Counted from the first letter of the stretch, positions 1 through 10,590 are shown. The stretch is 64,000 nucleotides of DNA from Tridacna crocea (GCA_943736015.1 OX031058.1:14595001-14659000); one strand, 5' to 3'. The notes: a model not told the origin generated them from the letters alone. Made by a program: numbers and translations.

Positions 1-86
1 TAGAAATTTTGACAAAAGTAAAACGACATTGCAAGTATTTATTTGGGTATTACTTCTAGACTGAAAATGTCCATTGGGCCAAAAGG

Positions 87-315
87 TTAACCCTTTACCC
101 CATAAGGCATTTTTATGGTATCTCTAACTGACCCTAAATAACAGCAAGGATGAAGCCGTTTTTTTATTGTCTATGACACCTTTTGATAGCATAGAAAACA
201 TTGTGACAAAAGGTGAAATTGCTCGTCACGAGCAATTTCACCTTTTGCCACTATGTTTTCCAAAGGGTCCTACAAGTGATGCATAGGAATGAGTATCTAT
301 GGAGTAAAGGGTTAA
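87..315. mobile_element. TTAA-3 MITE, complete
   Basis: TTAA at both ends, CCCTTTACCCC start and AGTAAAGGG end. The central palindrome is GTGAAATTGCTCGTCACGAG and its complement. It lies in what should be an IFT43 intron. Confidence 0.85.
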
Positions 316-698
316 GTGATGACAATGATCAGATACTGTCAGATTTTGCACCATGAAGATGACAACAACAGGGTTATATCAGTCTTCTTTGAACATAACA
401 GATCTAAAGTTGGTCTTATTCAAACATATTCAGCTTTACATTAACTAATGAATACATGGAAAAGATTTTAGAAAAGGAAGGAATTACTTGTTACAAGCAA
501 TACCACTTCTTGCCATCTCTTACCACCATATTTTTCTTATGTAGTCTTTCACAAGATGTAAACATTGTACCAAACATTACAGTAGTGAAGAGATAGGAAC
601 AAAGGTTTGTGGAGAAAATTCTGGTAACTAATATCTCCTTTGCTCATACTGTTTTCTACTATTTTAAAGAAAAATTCCTTTATTGTCAGTATAGTTTC
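316..698. other. IFT43 intron, no clear feature
   Basis: Only a worn TTAA-1-like hairpin trace at about 470-540 (GGAAGGAATTACTTG and weak complement). No coding exon was found here. Confidence 0.4.
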
Positions 699-910
699 TT
701 AAATACTTTACCAAATGAAAAAAGAACAAAAAACTTTGGACCAAGCCAAATTGAAAACATTAAAAATTTGCAAACAACAAAATAATTGTTACTGAAAAAC
801 GGAAATTTGTTTATGAAGGGTTGGAAACATTGTTGGAAAAGGAGAAAATGCTGGTTACCAGCTCCTCTCTCAGGTTCATTCAACGTCTGGATCGTATAGT
901 AAAGGGTTAA
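699..910. mobile_element. TTAA-1 MITE, right hairpin arm lost
   Basis: Both TTAA ends are present. The left half runs intact through GGTTACCAGC, then jumps directly to the right-end flank (TCTCAGG). This is a deletion starting at the palindrome centre. Confidence 0.75.
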
Positions 911-999
911 TCCCTTCAAATTCTTTCAACTTGATGAGTCTCAACTTTTGCTGTTTAGTTTGAGGTAAAAATAAATATAGGAATTTCCACTGCACTCAC

Positions 1000-1049
1000 C
1001 AGTGTCAGAGTCGTCACTTTTTTCAGGACTTCTGGGACGGAGTCTTTCA
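1000..1049 (-). CDS. IFT43: IFT43-like exon 5
   Basis: The acceptor TTGGCTTCAG and the donor GTGAGT enclose 50 nt encoding ERLRPRSPEKSDDSDT plus one base (G). This parallels the vertebrate FRLRPQS segment just ahead of the IPDL block. Phase 1 at the donor predicts a next exon starting with two bases of a codon, off the left edge. Confidence 0.78.
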
Positions 1050-4000
1050 CTGAAGCCAAAATAACATGCAATGTGAACAATCCTCTGACAAGAGAAGGTT
1101 TAATGCATTCATATGCTGCATTATATCAAGCATCTCATCACATAATTATGGAACCATGGGATCCATTTTTCCTAAGAATAGACTAGATTTGGAAGCAGAA
1201 CAGTGCTTTGACATACAGAATATTGTCCAATGGCAAAAATGAGTTGGCTCATGTCAGCCAACATTGACTGACATGGTTTGATACTTTCTGCAAAAGCATT
1301 AAGCCCCCTTTTCACAGAGCATGGCTCAATCATAGTTGGTAAAGTCTTAACCAGACATCAAAATTTTTGACTTGTTCTAATTGAAAACATTTGTAAGTCA
1401 TATTAACTATAGTTCACATGTCTTTCACAGATATGAAAACAATGTGGGAAAAGGAGAAATAAGTAGTGACCATCACTTTCTCTTTATCCCACAATGATTT
1501 CAAAGGTTTTACTCTTTTGGGTTTTTAAAACAGTGTGAAATACATGTACCATAAATCACAGGGAAATTTATCAAAAATTCAGAATTTCAACTCTGTATTT
1601 TTGATAAATTCTTTTCCGGCGCAAAGCTGAAATAACATGGCAAAACAACATTAACACACAGAAAAAAAAAAGTAAAAAAAAAACACTAATAATAAAGGAA
1701 AAATTGTTTTGGATTTTGTAAAAAACAACACAATCAGTCACATAATTTATCTATGTTTTGTCAAAATAAGTATTTTTAATTCAAAGGTAAATAAAGTAAA
1801 GTACATAATAAATTTATACTTGTAACATGCAACTATACATAATCACACAAAATTCTCATGCAAAGAAAAATCTCTTAAAGAGAAAGTATTCAGAGAAATT
1901 TTGTAGCTTTTACGGTTTGAAAATAGAAATATAAATTGTCAAAAGCACACTTCTAGTCCAAAAAGTAAATCATCTAGTGTTTCATTTTTTTGTTTTATCA
2001 AAAAAAGCATGACTGTACATTTTATAATCACACTGTTTTTTCTCTCTTTTGTATTTTGATTAGAATAATTTTTGCCATAATAAACATTTACCAGTATGAC
2101 TACTTGCAGGCTTACAGGGGCACACATGTACTGGGATTTTTGCATTGTCTAAATTTACACTGTAATCTCTAGGTTTTGATTTTGTTTTTATTTTTCATGC
2201 TTTTACTCAAAATGACAAGAAAAATTACTTGTTAACTTCTTGCAAAGTAGTAACATGATTTCAGTGGTTCATGAAAAGCACAAAGAATCTTTAACTCTTT
2301 ACCAAACTATGACCAGTCCAAATTAAAAGTACTTGCAGACGACAAAATAAACATTACTCAAAAATTGAAATTTGTTTCCAGCAGGGTAGAAAACATTGTG
2401 GGAAAAGGAGAAAATGCTGGTTTCCAGCATTTTCCCCTTTTCCCACAGTTTTCAAAAGGCTTCTATCTCAGGGTAAAAAAAAAAAACCAGGGATTGTTTC
2501 CTGACACCATGAGTGGGTGGAGAAAGGATACTATTGGTTCAATAAATACACCGTTTACCACTGAACTGGGCAAACATGTGATTTATCCGGTGATTGATGG
2601 ACATCAGACCCTTTTTGAATTATCTATTTAACATGTTTCATTCAAAACAGCACAAACTCTTAGAATGAAGGGTGTTAAAAAAGTATTTTACTCTTTCAAA
2701 ACATGTGTATTGTAAAATTTGGAACAAAGAATACTATTAAAATTGTGAAATAAATTTGCTGGAAAAAGGGCCACACTGTCTTTGTACCATCAAATTTGTT
2801 TTATATTCATGTCAGTTATATAAAGCAATGTTTACTAGGACTATTGACATAATAATGGATAAAATCCTGTTTGACACCACCTTTCTTTTGGTACATTAAT
2901 CTGATATTAACCCTTCCCAAACGACAAAATTTTAGACTGGTCTCAATTGAAAGCAGTTGCAAAATTAGTTTTACTCAAAAAGCAAAATTTGTCTCCAGCA
3001 GGGAAGAAAACATTGTAGGAAAAGGAGAAAATGCTGGTTACCAGCATTTTCTCTTTTTCCCACAATGTTTTCAAAAGGCTTCTCTCTCAGGGCCATAAAA
3101 ACCAGGAATTGTTTGGTAAAGGATTAAGTTGCAAGTAATTTATCTATAGTTCAAATAAAGACAAGAAAATGATGTCTATGTAAAAGCTTATTTCCTGCTG
3201 TTCTATTTTTATAATTTTATTCTCAATACAAAACACATGTTGGATGCTAACAGCTCATTAGCCCTTTATCAAACAACAAAATTTAACCTTTTCCCAAACA
3301 ACACATTTTAGACTCTTCGAAACAGAAAGAGTTTGCAGATGACAATTTCAAATTTGATAAAAATGGCAGGAAGTTCTCCAAATGGGTCGAAAATACAGTG
3401 GGAAAAGGAGAAATTGCTCTCATTACGAGCAATTTCTCCTTTTCCCACAGCATTTTCAAAAGACTAGTACTGCAGACACATAAAAAAGGGCTTGTTTGGG
3501 AAAGGGTTAAGACTCATCCAAGTTGAAAGCATTTTATAACAAATGAAATGTATATGTATACCTGGGGAAAAAAATGAAATTTGTCTTTCAAAGGGCAAAA
3601 AAACATTGTGGAAAAAGGAGGAAATGCTTGTTACAGGCATTTTCTTCTTTTACCACAATGTTTTCAAAAGTCTACTTTTTCAGGGTTGCCAAAACTCATG
3701 AGCAGGTAGTAAAGGATTAACTGAAATAGTGTCTTGATCAAGGGGCTATTTTTATCTCTATATAATAATGTCTGTAGTAAATTTCTGGGCTCTGGGAGAA
3801 CTGCTACATAGGCAGCATGGTAAGAATTCATACAACTTTTTTCTGTGCAAGTCAATACATAAGAATGTTTGAAACAACATATTGATGTAGAATACGGTTT
3901 TGACATACATACTTCCAAAACAAACTGAAGAGTAGGAAATATGAATTTTGACCACAAATTTTGAAACCTTCGAATGCCACAAACTGTTACTAGATTTCGA

Positions 4001-7000
4001 ACATATACTTCTTTTAAGAAGTTTTAGGTTTGAAGCACTCATGGCAATAAAATACATGTTTAATCTGCAGCAGATTAACTCTTTATCAGACAATAAAATT
4101 TTCGACTGGTCCAAATTGAAAGCATTTGCAGACAACAAAATAAACATGACCGAAAATTTGGAATTTCTTTTGGGAAAGGAAGAAAACATTGTGGGAAAAG
4201 GAGAAAATGCTGGTTACCAGCATTTTCTCCTTTTCCTACAATGTTTTATAAAAGCTTCTTTCTAAGGGTCATCAAAAGTAGTGATTGTGTGGTAATGGGT
4301 TAAGAGGGAAGTGTGTAAAAAGTGTGCAAATACAAACTGCATCTCAACTGTGCATTTTAACTCTCAATCAAATGACAAAATTTTAGACTGGTCCAAATTG
4401 AAAACACTTGCAGATCACAAGATAAACAAAAGTCAAAAATTGAAATTTGTCTCCAGCAGGGTAGAAATTATTGTGGGAAAAGAAGAAAATGCTGGTTACC
4501 AGCATTTTCTCCTTTTCCCAAAATGTTTTCATACTTTTATCTCAGGGTCGTGAAGACCAAGGATTGTTTGGTAAAGGGTTAATAAAAAAAATGTGTATGG
4601 CGAATGAAAATCTAAATCTATCTAATCATCCAATGATTTATAAACTATGAAAAGTCATTTTATATTGCAAAATTTATACCATTTTCACCCTCTTGTTTGT
4701 TAGTTTATAGTCCTTTTCAACAGCATTTGATTTTTATCATGGAAGCCATTACATGTACCATTCCCGCATCTCCTTTGCCATTTCTACATATATCACTCTT
4801 CATAAATCAATAGCTTCTACTTTCCTACAGATTTTTTCTTTATACCTCCTGCTGCTGGCAGTTTGTCTTGCAATGTTCAGTTGACAACTTTTAACTTATC
4901 ACCAAACAACAATATTTTAGGCTTGTCCAAATCAAAAGCATTTGCAGACGACAAAATAAAAGTGACTGAAAATTTGAAATTTATTTACACAGACCTCATG
5001 TCAATTTCACTACACAATGATATGTGTATGCCTCTGGTTTAACATATTTTGGACTATAAATCTGGTTATAAAGTAATGTGATAAAAGAATTTGACACTCG
5101 TTGGCATTTGAGGTAAAAATTTATTAAACTTGTCCATAAAAAATGTTAAGTTGGCCAAAGGCTCACTTAACAACATTTTTGGTAGACATGTAAATGATGT
5201 TTAATAATTTCTTATCTCAAAAAGTAACTCATATCATTCTGATCCTATATGTACATGCATATGTGATATCATCATTAGAGGTATTATTACACACAGGTAA
5301 TCATGGGGATGAGGAAGGGATAGATGCACTCTTAACACCAGCGACTCAACTCTTCTTGGTACTGATCCCATCCCTGTTGCTGTCGTGACCGGCGAGACTT
5401 TATACGATCCATTTCAGATTCAATATCAAGGCCATGAAATATGTCATCACTAAAATTACATGGCATGTTTCAACATTGCATAACAAATCACTGAAACTCA
5501 TTTTTCATTATCAGGTGTTAGGAGCCTGTATCATACAACTTGGTTTGGGTCTAAGGGCCAATAACTCTGCCATCAATTCATTTTTGCAGACTCCTCATCA
5601 CATTTTCATTGACCTTTAGCAGTCATCTGTCAACTTTTTACCAAAAGACAAAATTTTACATGAATCCAAATTGAAAGCATTTGCAGACAACAAATCAAAT
5701 CTGTCCAAAAATGACAGAATATATTTTTGATATGATTGAAAACAAATAAGGGGAAAGGAGAAAATGCTGATTACTAGCATTTTCTCGTTTTCCAAAAATG
5801 TTTGGAAAAGTATTTTTTCTTTGGTCATAAAAACCAGACTGTATGGTAGAGTGTCAATATGACAGGTAAATGTTTTGTGACAAAGTAAGGTCAAAATACA
5901 TAGAGGGAGAATATTATCAGATCAGAACCAAAGCTAATGTATCAAATACAAACACTGTTTGCTCTTGGCCTAGAGCTCATTTGAGCATGCCAAATATTTT
6001 TAGTTGTAAAATGGTGAGCTGGACCATTCCATTCATTATCAATGTCCAGCTTTAGAACAACTTTGCATGGGTTTTATTATCAATGATGCATATCATATAC
6101 ATACTGTGCCTAGTGAGTCAGATACCAGCCTGACTTCTACAGGTATAATATCTCATATCATCAAAATTAGACAACCTAAAATAGTGTATTGAAGACATTG
6201 AAAGTGTGAGGTAATGATTATGGCTTTATCATGAAGTACTTCACAACATCAGGTGACAAATTTTGGATTTATCTGTGTCCATAGCATTTGCAGATGAAAA
6301 ATATACTGTGGTTCAATTTGATAGAATTGACTGTAGTAAAAGTGCTAAACATTTTGGGAAAAGTAGAAAATGATGGTAACCAGCATTTGATACTTTTCCC
6401 ACAATGTTTTGTACCCTTACCAAAACAAATTTCAATCTTTTATTCACATTAACTTTGTTGTCTGCTAATGCTTCCAATTGATACAAGTCTAAATTTTTGT
6501 CCTTTGCTACAGAGCTAAACCATCCTTTGGTCAGAGCATGGCCCATATATAACAAATATATTACTATTAACTCTTTACCACATGACAATATTTTAGATTT
6601 GTCCAAAACGAAAGCATTTGCAGACGACAAAATATAAGTGACTGAAAATTTGAAATTTGTTTTGTGAAGGGTAGAAAACATTGTGGGAAAAGGAGAAAAT
6701 GCTGGTTACCAGCATTTTCTCCTTTTCCCACAATGTTTTCTAATGGCTTCTGTTTCAAGGGCTTCAAAAGTAGGGATTGTGTGGTAATGGGTTAAAAGAA
6801 AGAAAGAATGTACTCACTCTTCAAATTGCTCAAATCCTTCTCCTAAGTTACGTCCCCTAAAAGTGGAAAATGAATTATTGTTTATTCGGAACCTACCAGC
6901 AATTACAGTAATTGCATTTTTAGCCCAACATGCATGTCGCTGAAATGGTCAGTGGAACTATTTATAGATACTGGTATCTGACCTTTATGTCTTCTTGATG

Positions 7001-10000
7001 TAGATACCATTTCCATTTGGATACTGACTATCTATAAAATTTTATTCGTCGACTGCAAATATCCTTTTAATATGGCCAAGACAAAAGATTTTGGCAAGTA
7101 AAGAGCTATTCCTCTTTTTAACGGTGGGTATTTAGAATTTTCATATCCCATCAAATTAAAAAATATATATATCATTAAAATTTATATGAAAAAACAATAC
7201 AAACCATCAATAATTAAGAATCATAAATTACAGAAATTTGTTTTTTGATGGTATTCCCTTTAAAGGCTATGTAGCATCTTTAGCTATTTTTAGATTTCCC
7301 GCCAAAAATAAAAAAAGCATTGTGGGAATGTTAAGTCGCTGGCATGTGACTAATGACGCTGAAATTCCATAACATAACAAAAATGTAATTATTTTCCATA
7401 ATGTCTTCTTCGGATGCTATGTTTGAAGCTTCGTCTGTATATTTCCAGTATGTAAATGAGCGAAATGCTCATGTAAAAATAGACTGTGTTTCCCCTCAGT
7501 GTCGACCTGGGCTGTAGTAAATCTGATTTCTCTTGTTGTCGGATAGTTTTCGACTACTGGGGTTTTATGGATAAAAATTACAAGGCTTTGGGAGTATGCT
7601 TGTAAAATCTTCGTCCCAATATCTGAAGGGCCACCTTTAAAGCTTAGGGTTTCAAGGGATAAAACTTGCTTGCAAGAGTCTACATGATGTCACAGATAAG
7701 TATCAGAAAACAAAAGTGTAGAAAACAAGCACTGAGCTTTCTAACACCACTCCAGAAAGCCATATTGTTATGGTGTAAAAAAAGAATTTACAAACCTTCT
7801 ACGTGGTGCATCTTCCCCCCAACCTGATACACGATTAGGTTTGGGTGGTCCAGAATCCTAGAAAAAAGACAACAATGATGTAACATTGGATAAACCTTAA
7901 CCCTTTACCAGACAACAAGATTCTAGCCTTGTCCAAATTGAAAGTAGTTTTTGCAGAAGACAATTTCACTCTTGATCAAATGCTGCAACTGTTCTTTGAT
8001 AGAGTAGAAAATATTGTGGGAACAGGAGAAGATGCTGGTTACCAGCATTTTCTCCACATCCCACAAATTTTTCATAAGGTTTCTTTCCATTTTCCATCTG
8101 GTATAGAGTTAATTTTTTTCAGCACTTCCTCAGTTAACTCTATACGAAACAACAAAATTTTGGATTTGTCCAAATTGGAAGCATCTGAAGGCTACAATTT
8201 AACCATTTGGTTTAGCCAATCAGAAGTTGTGTTGCTTTAAAAGTTAGAAAACTATGGAGCATAAAACTATGAATCTTCTTTAAAATGGTTGGTGAGTATG
8301 AACCAAGATTAATCTAAGGTCTACTTAAATCAAGTACAACCAAAGAAAGGAGAAATACTGGAAGAAAAGAGAATTGCTGTCATTGAATATTATGGGGAGA
8401 AAAAATGATAGGAAAGCAGCCTGGTTAAAGCTCCTTTTCTCACACACTATCGCAGTTCCTCCATTTCTCTCAATGTTTTCAAAGGCAGTTCACTGTATAG
8501 ACAAAAATAGAAAGGATGAACTCATACAGTTATGGATTACGAGTTCAATACTTTACCTCATCCTGGTCTGGTTTGAGAGAGTTTGTGGGTGGTTCAAATT
8601 CTGGTGCTGGTGGTGCCTTTGCTTGTTTAGATTGGGCACGTCTCCCTTGCTTTGCACTCTGTGAAAAGTTTAAAACCATTAGAAAGGCGAATAAATTACC
8701 AGTAAGAGGATTTCACTTGTACTGTACCCCCAGGCCACGATGTCCATTCACATACATGCATCCAAAGTGCATATTTCACACATTTATAGAATAATGTAGA
8801 CCTGGTCCGAACAATAACAAAATATTACAAGCAAATTCCTTTTTCAAATTATGGATGTTGTTTTCAAAAGCATATGACTACAAAGTGAGTTTTTAATCAA
8901 ACCAAATTTTCATTACTTCATAGCCTTACTTACCTTCATAGAGGCCCTAAAATTGTCATTATCAAGTACACTCCAAAGATTTCTCTTGCACTCCAAAAAT
9001 TTTTAAGAAAAGGCCGTAATTCATAACACTGTAGATTTTTGAAAGCGCGAGGTTGAGTCCCCGTACCTTCAGTCTGAAGGTGTCTGCTCTGATGCTATTT
9101 TTGTGACTGGTCTTCACTAACACCTTCAGTCCAGCCATTCACTGAACCCGTATGGAAAAAATATGATTTTACCCGCATCTTTTCGAATGGCTCTATGCGA
9201 CAGAATTTCAAATGACAACTACTAAAATAGGCATGGATTGTTAGATAAATGATTAATCTTTACAAAAAAACTGATGTTAGTTAATATCCAACTCTTACCT
9301 TTGTGCAAATCTGTACTTTTCAACGTAAATAATCGTTGACCTACTTCACCAGAAATCAAAACATGGTGATCTTCTCAATGCGCATATCTCTGACACGCTA
9401 CAGGGTGGTTTAGTTGCGAATTTTGCTGTAAACAAACACACCTTTGATCTAACTTGGCTGTAAAGGGTTAGGGAACCAGACTGTACAAATTTCAAATTCC
9501 GTTGCGTGCGCATGCCTGACTAACGGAAGTCGCCGTGTTAGTTGTTTACCTTGTTTACCTTGTCCTTGAGATCTCGTCTAGGCTTCTGCCTCTAATGATC
9601 CTTTTTGATTTCTATTAGCTATATTGTCCACTTCCGGTCCATAACAAGAAGGAGAAAATTTAACTGGGTGATTTTTCCACACTTTATTAAAAAAATTTTT
9701 ACAAATTATGCTGGATTTATTTACGTTGGGAAAAAGGTAAATTCCCATTGATTTAATTAGTATTTTGCAGAATATTTTGTGTGCTCTTAAAGATTAATGA
9801 TTTATCTAACGATCCATACCCATTTTATTAGCCGTCATTGAAAATTTTGTCGCATTGAGCCGTTCGAAAAGATGCGGGTAACATCGTATTTTTTCCAGAA
9901 GGGTTTAATGAATGGCTAGACTGAAGGTGTTAGCGAAGACCAGTCACAAAAATAGCATCGGAGCAGACACCTTCAAACTGAAGGTAGAGTCCCCGCGAAC

Positions 10001-10170
10001 CCAGGACGAACCACCCAACCCCTCCCCTCTTCTCCGCTCTCAGGGCAAGCACTCTAACCAATAAGCTCTCAGGCCATTCCACATTATCGCTACCATTTAT
10101 CAATTAGATGCAGTTTCTAAAACGTTACCCTTTTTGTGTTTTCTCCGTCTATGCCAAAGTCATCGTCCAT
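1000..10170 (-). CDS. IFT43: IFT43-like intraflagellar transport protein, 5' part of gene
   Basis: IFT43 is a small subunit of the IFT-A complex, which drives retrograde transport in cilia. Seen here: five exons in phase (10170-10129, 8658-8557, 7857-7796, 6856-6818, 1049-1000), each with AG/GT borders, giving about 98 residues. The order is an acidic N terminus MDDDFGIDGENTKR, a basic stretch with QGRRAQ, a Pro-rich linker, SGWGED, FEQFED, then ERLRPRSPEKSDDSDT. Recalled from the family: vertebrate IFT43 has a GRRAQ motif, a GGW motif, then DFRLRPQS followed by an IPIIPDLEE block. The match in order and spacing is the basis of the call. The IPDL block and C-terminal domain must lie beyond position 1. 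Introns are packed with TTAA MITEs and one foldback element. Identity is inferred from short motifs, so a family-level call is safer than strict orthology. Confidence 0.78.
1195..1345. repeat. Family F palindromic repeat, worn
   Basis: Carries GGCTCATGTCAGCC, a broken inverted partner, and the family tail CCCCCTTTTCACAGAGCATG. A second degraded TTAA-1-like hairpin lies at about 1437-1505. Confidence 0.5.
1506..2290. other. AT-rich intron sequence
   Basis: A-runs and AT-rich text with no recognisable repeat unit or exon. Short open frames here have intron-like composition. Confidence 0.5.
2291..2503. mobile_element. TTAA-1 MITE, right end truncated
   Basis: Left TTAA end, full hairpin and the CCAGGGATTGTTT motif. 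The terminal GGTAAAGGGTTAA is replaced by unrelated sequence. A run of 12 A interrupts the right half. Confidence 0.75.
2907..3127. mobile_element. TTAA-1 MITE, complete
   Basis: TTAACCCTTCCCAAACGAC start and GTAAAGGATTAA end, with a near-perfect central palindrome. Confidence 0.82.
3258..3720. mobile_element. TTAA-1 MITE split by a TTAA-4 insertion
   Basis: The left end (GCCCTTTATCAAACAAC) stops at AAAATTTAA. The matching continuation (TTAAGACTCATCCAAGTTG) resumes after the TTAA-4 copy and runs to GTAAAGGATTAA. The host is clearly more diverged than its guest. Confidence 0.75.
3283..3510. mobile_element. TTAA-4 MITE, complete, inside TTAA-1
   Basis: Starts TTAACCTTTTCCCAAAC, has core GAGAAATTGCTC with its complement, carries CTGCAGACAC in the right part, and ends GGGAAAGGGTTAA. 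Confidence 0.85.
4075..4303. mobile_element. TTAA-1 MITE, complete
   Basis: TTAACTCTTTATCAGAC start and GTGTGGTAATGGGTTAA end. The hairpin is intact except for one base (TTTTCCTACAATG). Confidence 0.82.
4357..4582. mobile_element. TTAA-1 MITE, complete
   Basis: CCAGCAGGGTAGAA type with a GTTTGGTAAAGGGTTAA end. The left hairpin arm has AAGAAG where the right arm keeps CTCCTT, a one-arm mismatch. Confidence 0.82.
4889..4985. mobile_element. TTAA-1 left-half fragment
   Basis: CTTATCACCAAACAAC start through GACTGAAAATTTGAAATTT, then abrupt loss before the hairpin. Confidence 0.6.
5332..5449 (-). CDS. IFT43-like alternative exon (terminal or cassette)
   Basis: After a TTTTAG acceptor the frame set by exon 4 stays open for 38 codons, DDIFHGLDIESEMDRIKSRR and on to QYQEELSRWC, then TAA. 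The composition looks coding and the phase fits exactly. Two readings are possible. It may be an alternative last exon, giving a truncated protein that lacks the C-terminal IFT43 block. Or it may be a 111-nt cassette (5339-5449) using a weak GTGTTA donor, which would keep the frame into exon 5. The sequence alone does not decide, and I do not recall this segment from other IFT43 proteins. Confidence 0.55.
5629..5860. mobile_element. TTAA-1 MITE, diverged
   Basis: TTTTTACCAAAAGAC start, core GAGAAAATGCTGATTACTAGC, and end TGTATGGTAGAGTG. The TTAA ends are worn. Confidence 0.6.
6240..6520. mobile_element. Symmetrised TTAA-1 copy (same half on both sides)
   Basis: Outer text AAATTTTGGATTT and GCATTTGCAGATGA precedes the hairpin. 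The inverted forms of the same left-half motifs (TTGTCTGCTAATGC, AAGTCTAAATTT) follow it. Normal copies have two different halves. Confidence 0.55.
6567..6795. mobile_element. TTAA-1 MITE, complete
   Basis: TTAACTCTTTACCACATGAC to GTGTGGTAATGGGTTAA, with a perfect central palindrome. Its right end lies 22 bp from the donor of IFT43 exon 4. Confidence 0.85.
6818..6856 (-). CDS. IFT43: IFT43-like exon 4
   Basis: This 39-nt exon lies between a TTTTAG acceptor and a perfect GTGAGT donor. With the carried-over bases it reads RGRNLGEGFEQFED. Its two trailing bases (GA) join in frame to either the 5449 or the 1049 acceptor, giving D in both cases. The right end of a TTAA-1 copy lies 22 bp from the donor. 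Confidence 0.78.
7122..7636. repeat. Dispersed repeat, inverted relative of 55060-55590
   Basis: Shares ordered blocks with 55060-55590 in opposite orientation: GATGGTATTCCCTTTAAAGG, GCATTGTGGGAATG, TTATGGAATTT, TGAGCGAAATGCTCA, TTTTCGACTACTGGGG and GAAGGGCCACC. Ends begin GGTGG on both sides; a clear target duplication was not found. It is probably a non-autonomous DNA element. Confidence 0.6.
7796..7857 (-). CDS. IFT43: IFT43-like exon 3
   Basis: The acceptor is TTTTTTCTAG and the donor is AAG/GTTTGT. The 62 nt encode DSGPPKPNRVSGWGEDAPRR plus two bases. SGWGED corresponds to the conserved Gly-Trp motif of IFT43. The exon leaves phase 2, which exon 4 completes. Confidence 0.8.
7897..8112. 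mobile_element. TTAA-1 MITE, moderately diverged
   Basis: TTAACCCTTTACCAGACAAC start and GTATAGAGTTAA end. Hairpin AGAAGATGCTGGTTACCAGC with imperfect outer arms. It begins 40 bp upstream of IFT43 exon 3. Confidence 0.75.
8132..8205. mobile_element. TTAA-1 left-end fragment joined to family G hairpin
   Basis: TTAACTCTATACGAAACAAC through TGTCCAAATTGGAAGC, then family G text ATTTGGTTTAGCCAATCAG. Confidence 0.55.
8557..8658 (-). CDS. IFT43: IFT43-like exon 2
   Basis: The acceptor TTTTCACAG and the donor GAG/GTAAAG enclose 34 codons, phase 0 at both ends. It starts SAKQGRRAQSKQ, a basic motif placed as in vertebrate IFT43, followed by a Pro/Glu-rich linker ending PDQDE. Confidence 0.8.
9010..10085 (-). 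repeat. tRNA-like SINE piece interrupted by a foldback element
   Basis: Removing 9064-9986 and one target copy gives, on the minus strand, TTGGTTAGAGTGCTTGCCC (box A-like), GGTTCGCG and GGGGACTCAACC (box B-like). This resembles a tRNA-derived SINE head. It lies in IFT43 intron 1. Confidence 0.45.
9064..9986. mobile_element. Foldback DNA transposon with 9-bp target duplication
   Basis: Long inverted arms of about 200 bp each (9064-9260 and 9790-9986) start TACCTTCAGTCTGAAGGTG and end CACCTTCAAACTGAAGGTA; inner text includes AGATGCGGGTAA and its complement. GAGTCCCCG flanks both sides (9055-9063 and 9987-9995). The 530-bp middle has no long open frame. A 9-bp duplication with long arms suggests a Mutator-like non-autonomous element; the family is inferred. 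Confidence 0.75.
10129..10170 (-). CDS. IFT43: IFT43-like exon 1 (start codon)
   Basis: The ATG is at 10170 and is followed by 14 codons (MDDDFGIDGENTKR). The exon ends AGG before a GTAACG donor, phase 0, which matches the next exon. No other in-frame ATG lies nearby. The short acidic start resembles other IFT43 N termini. Confidence 0.75.
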
Positions 10171-10509
10171 TTTGTAAATTGTTTACATCGGAATCTATGC
10201 AAGGGAAGTAACCCAGGTTGGCAGAAAACTGTTGATTTTTAGAAATAGTGAAGTGGTATAAATGTGTTTTAAAACTAGAGTAATCTCCCCTGCTAGCTGT
10301 CCGACAACCCCAAGGGATTTTGAACGACAAGGATCGAGGCCTCGCGGATCAAATCTTATCATCGCAAGGTAGCTGTTCAAAATGTAGCCTTTTCATTTAA
10401 GAAATAGAGCTGATCATTTGCATCGAACATCTTTTCTTTGCACATTTTCCTTTTCTCCATTTCAAAGCACTTAGACTAGGCCTATTGAATTAAATTAACG
10501 GAGATAAGT

Positions 10510-10590
10510 GTGTACGACGTGGGACTCGAACCCAGGACCCCCGGAACACTAGTATCGCAGTTCTATCAACTGAGCTAGCTGGACATCTGT
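10510..10590 (-). repeat. tRNA-derived SINE head or tRNA pseudogene
   Basis: The minus strand reads AGCTAGCTCAGTTGATAGAA then GGGTTCGAGTCCCACG, with good A and B boxes. The acceptor stem does not pair convincingly, so a working tRNA is unlikely. It lies 340 bp upstream of the IFT43 start. Confidence 0.55.

Noticed and set aside
2365-4553. Many short frames containing ENIVGKGENAGYQHFLLFPQCF-like peptides as a gene family
   Set aside because: They are translations of the TTAA-1 hairpin in various frames and appear in both orientations.
10510-10590. Functional tRNA gene upstream of IFT43
   Set aside because: Promoter boxes are good but the outer stem fails to close; treated as SINE head or pseudogene.
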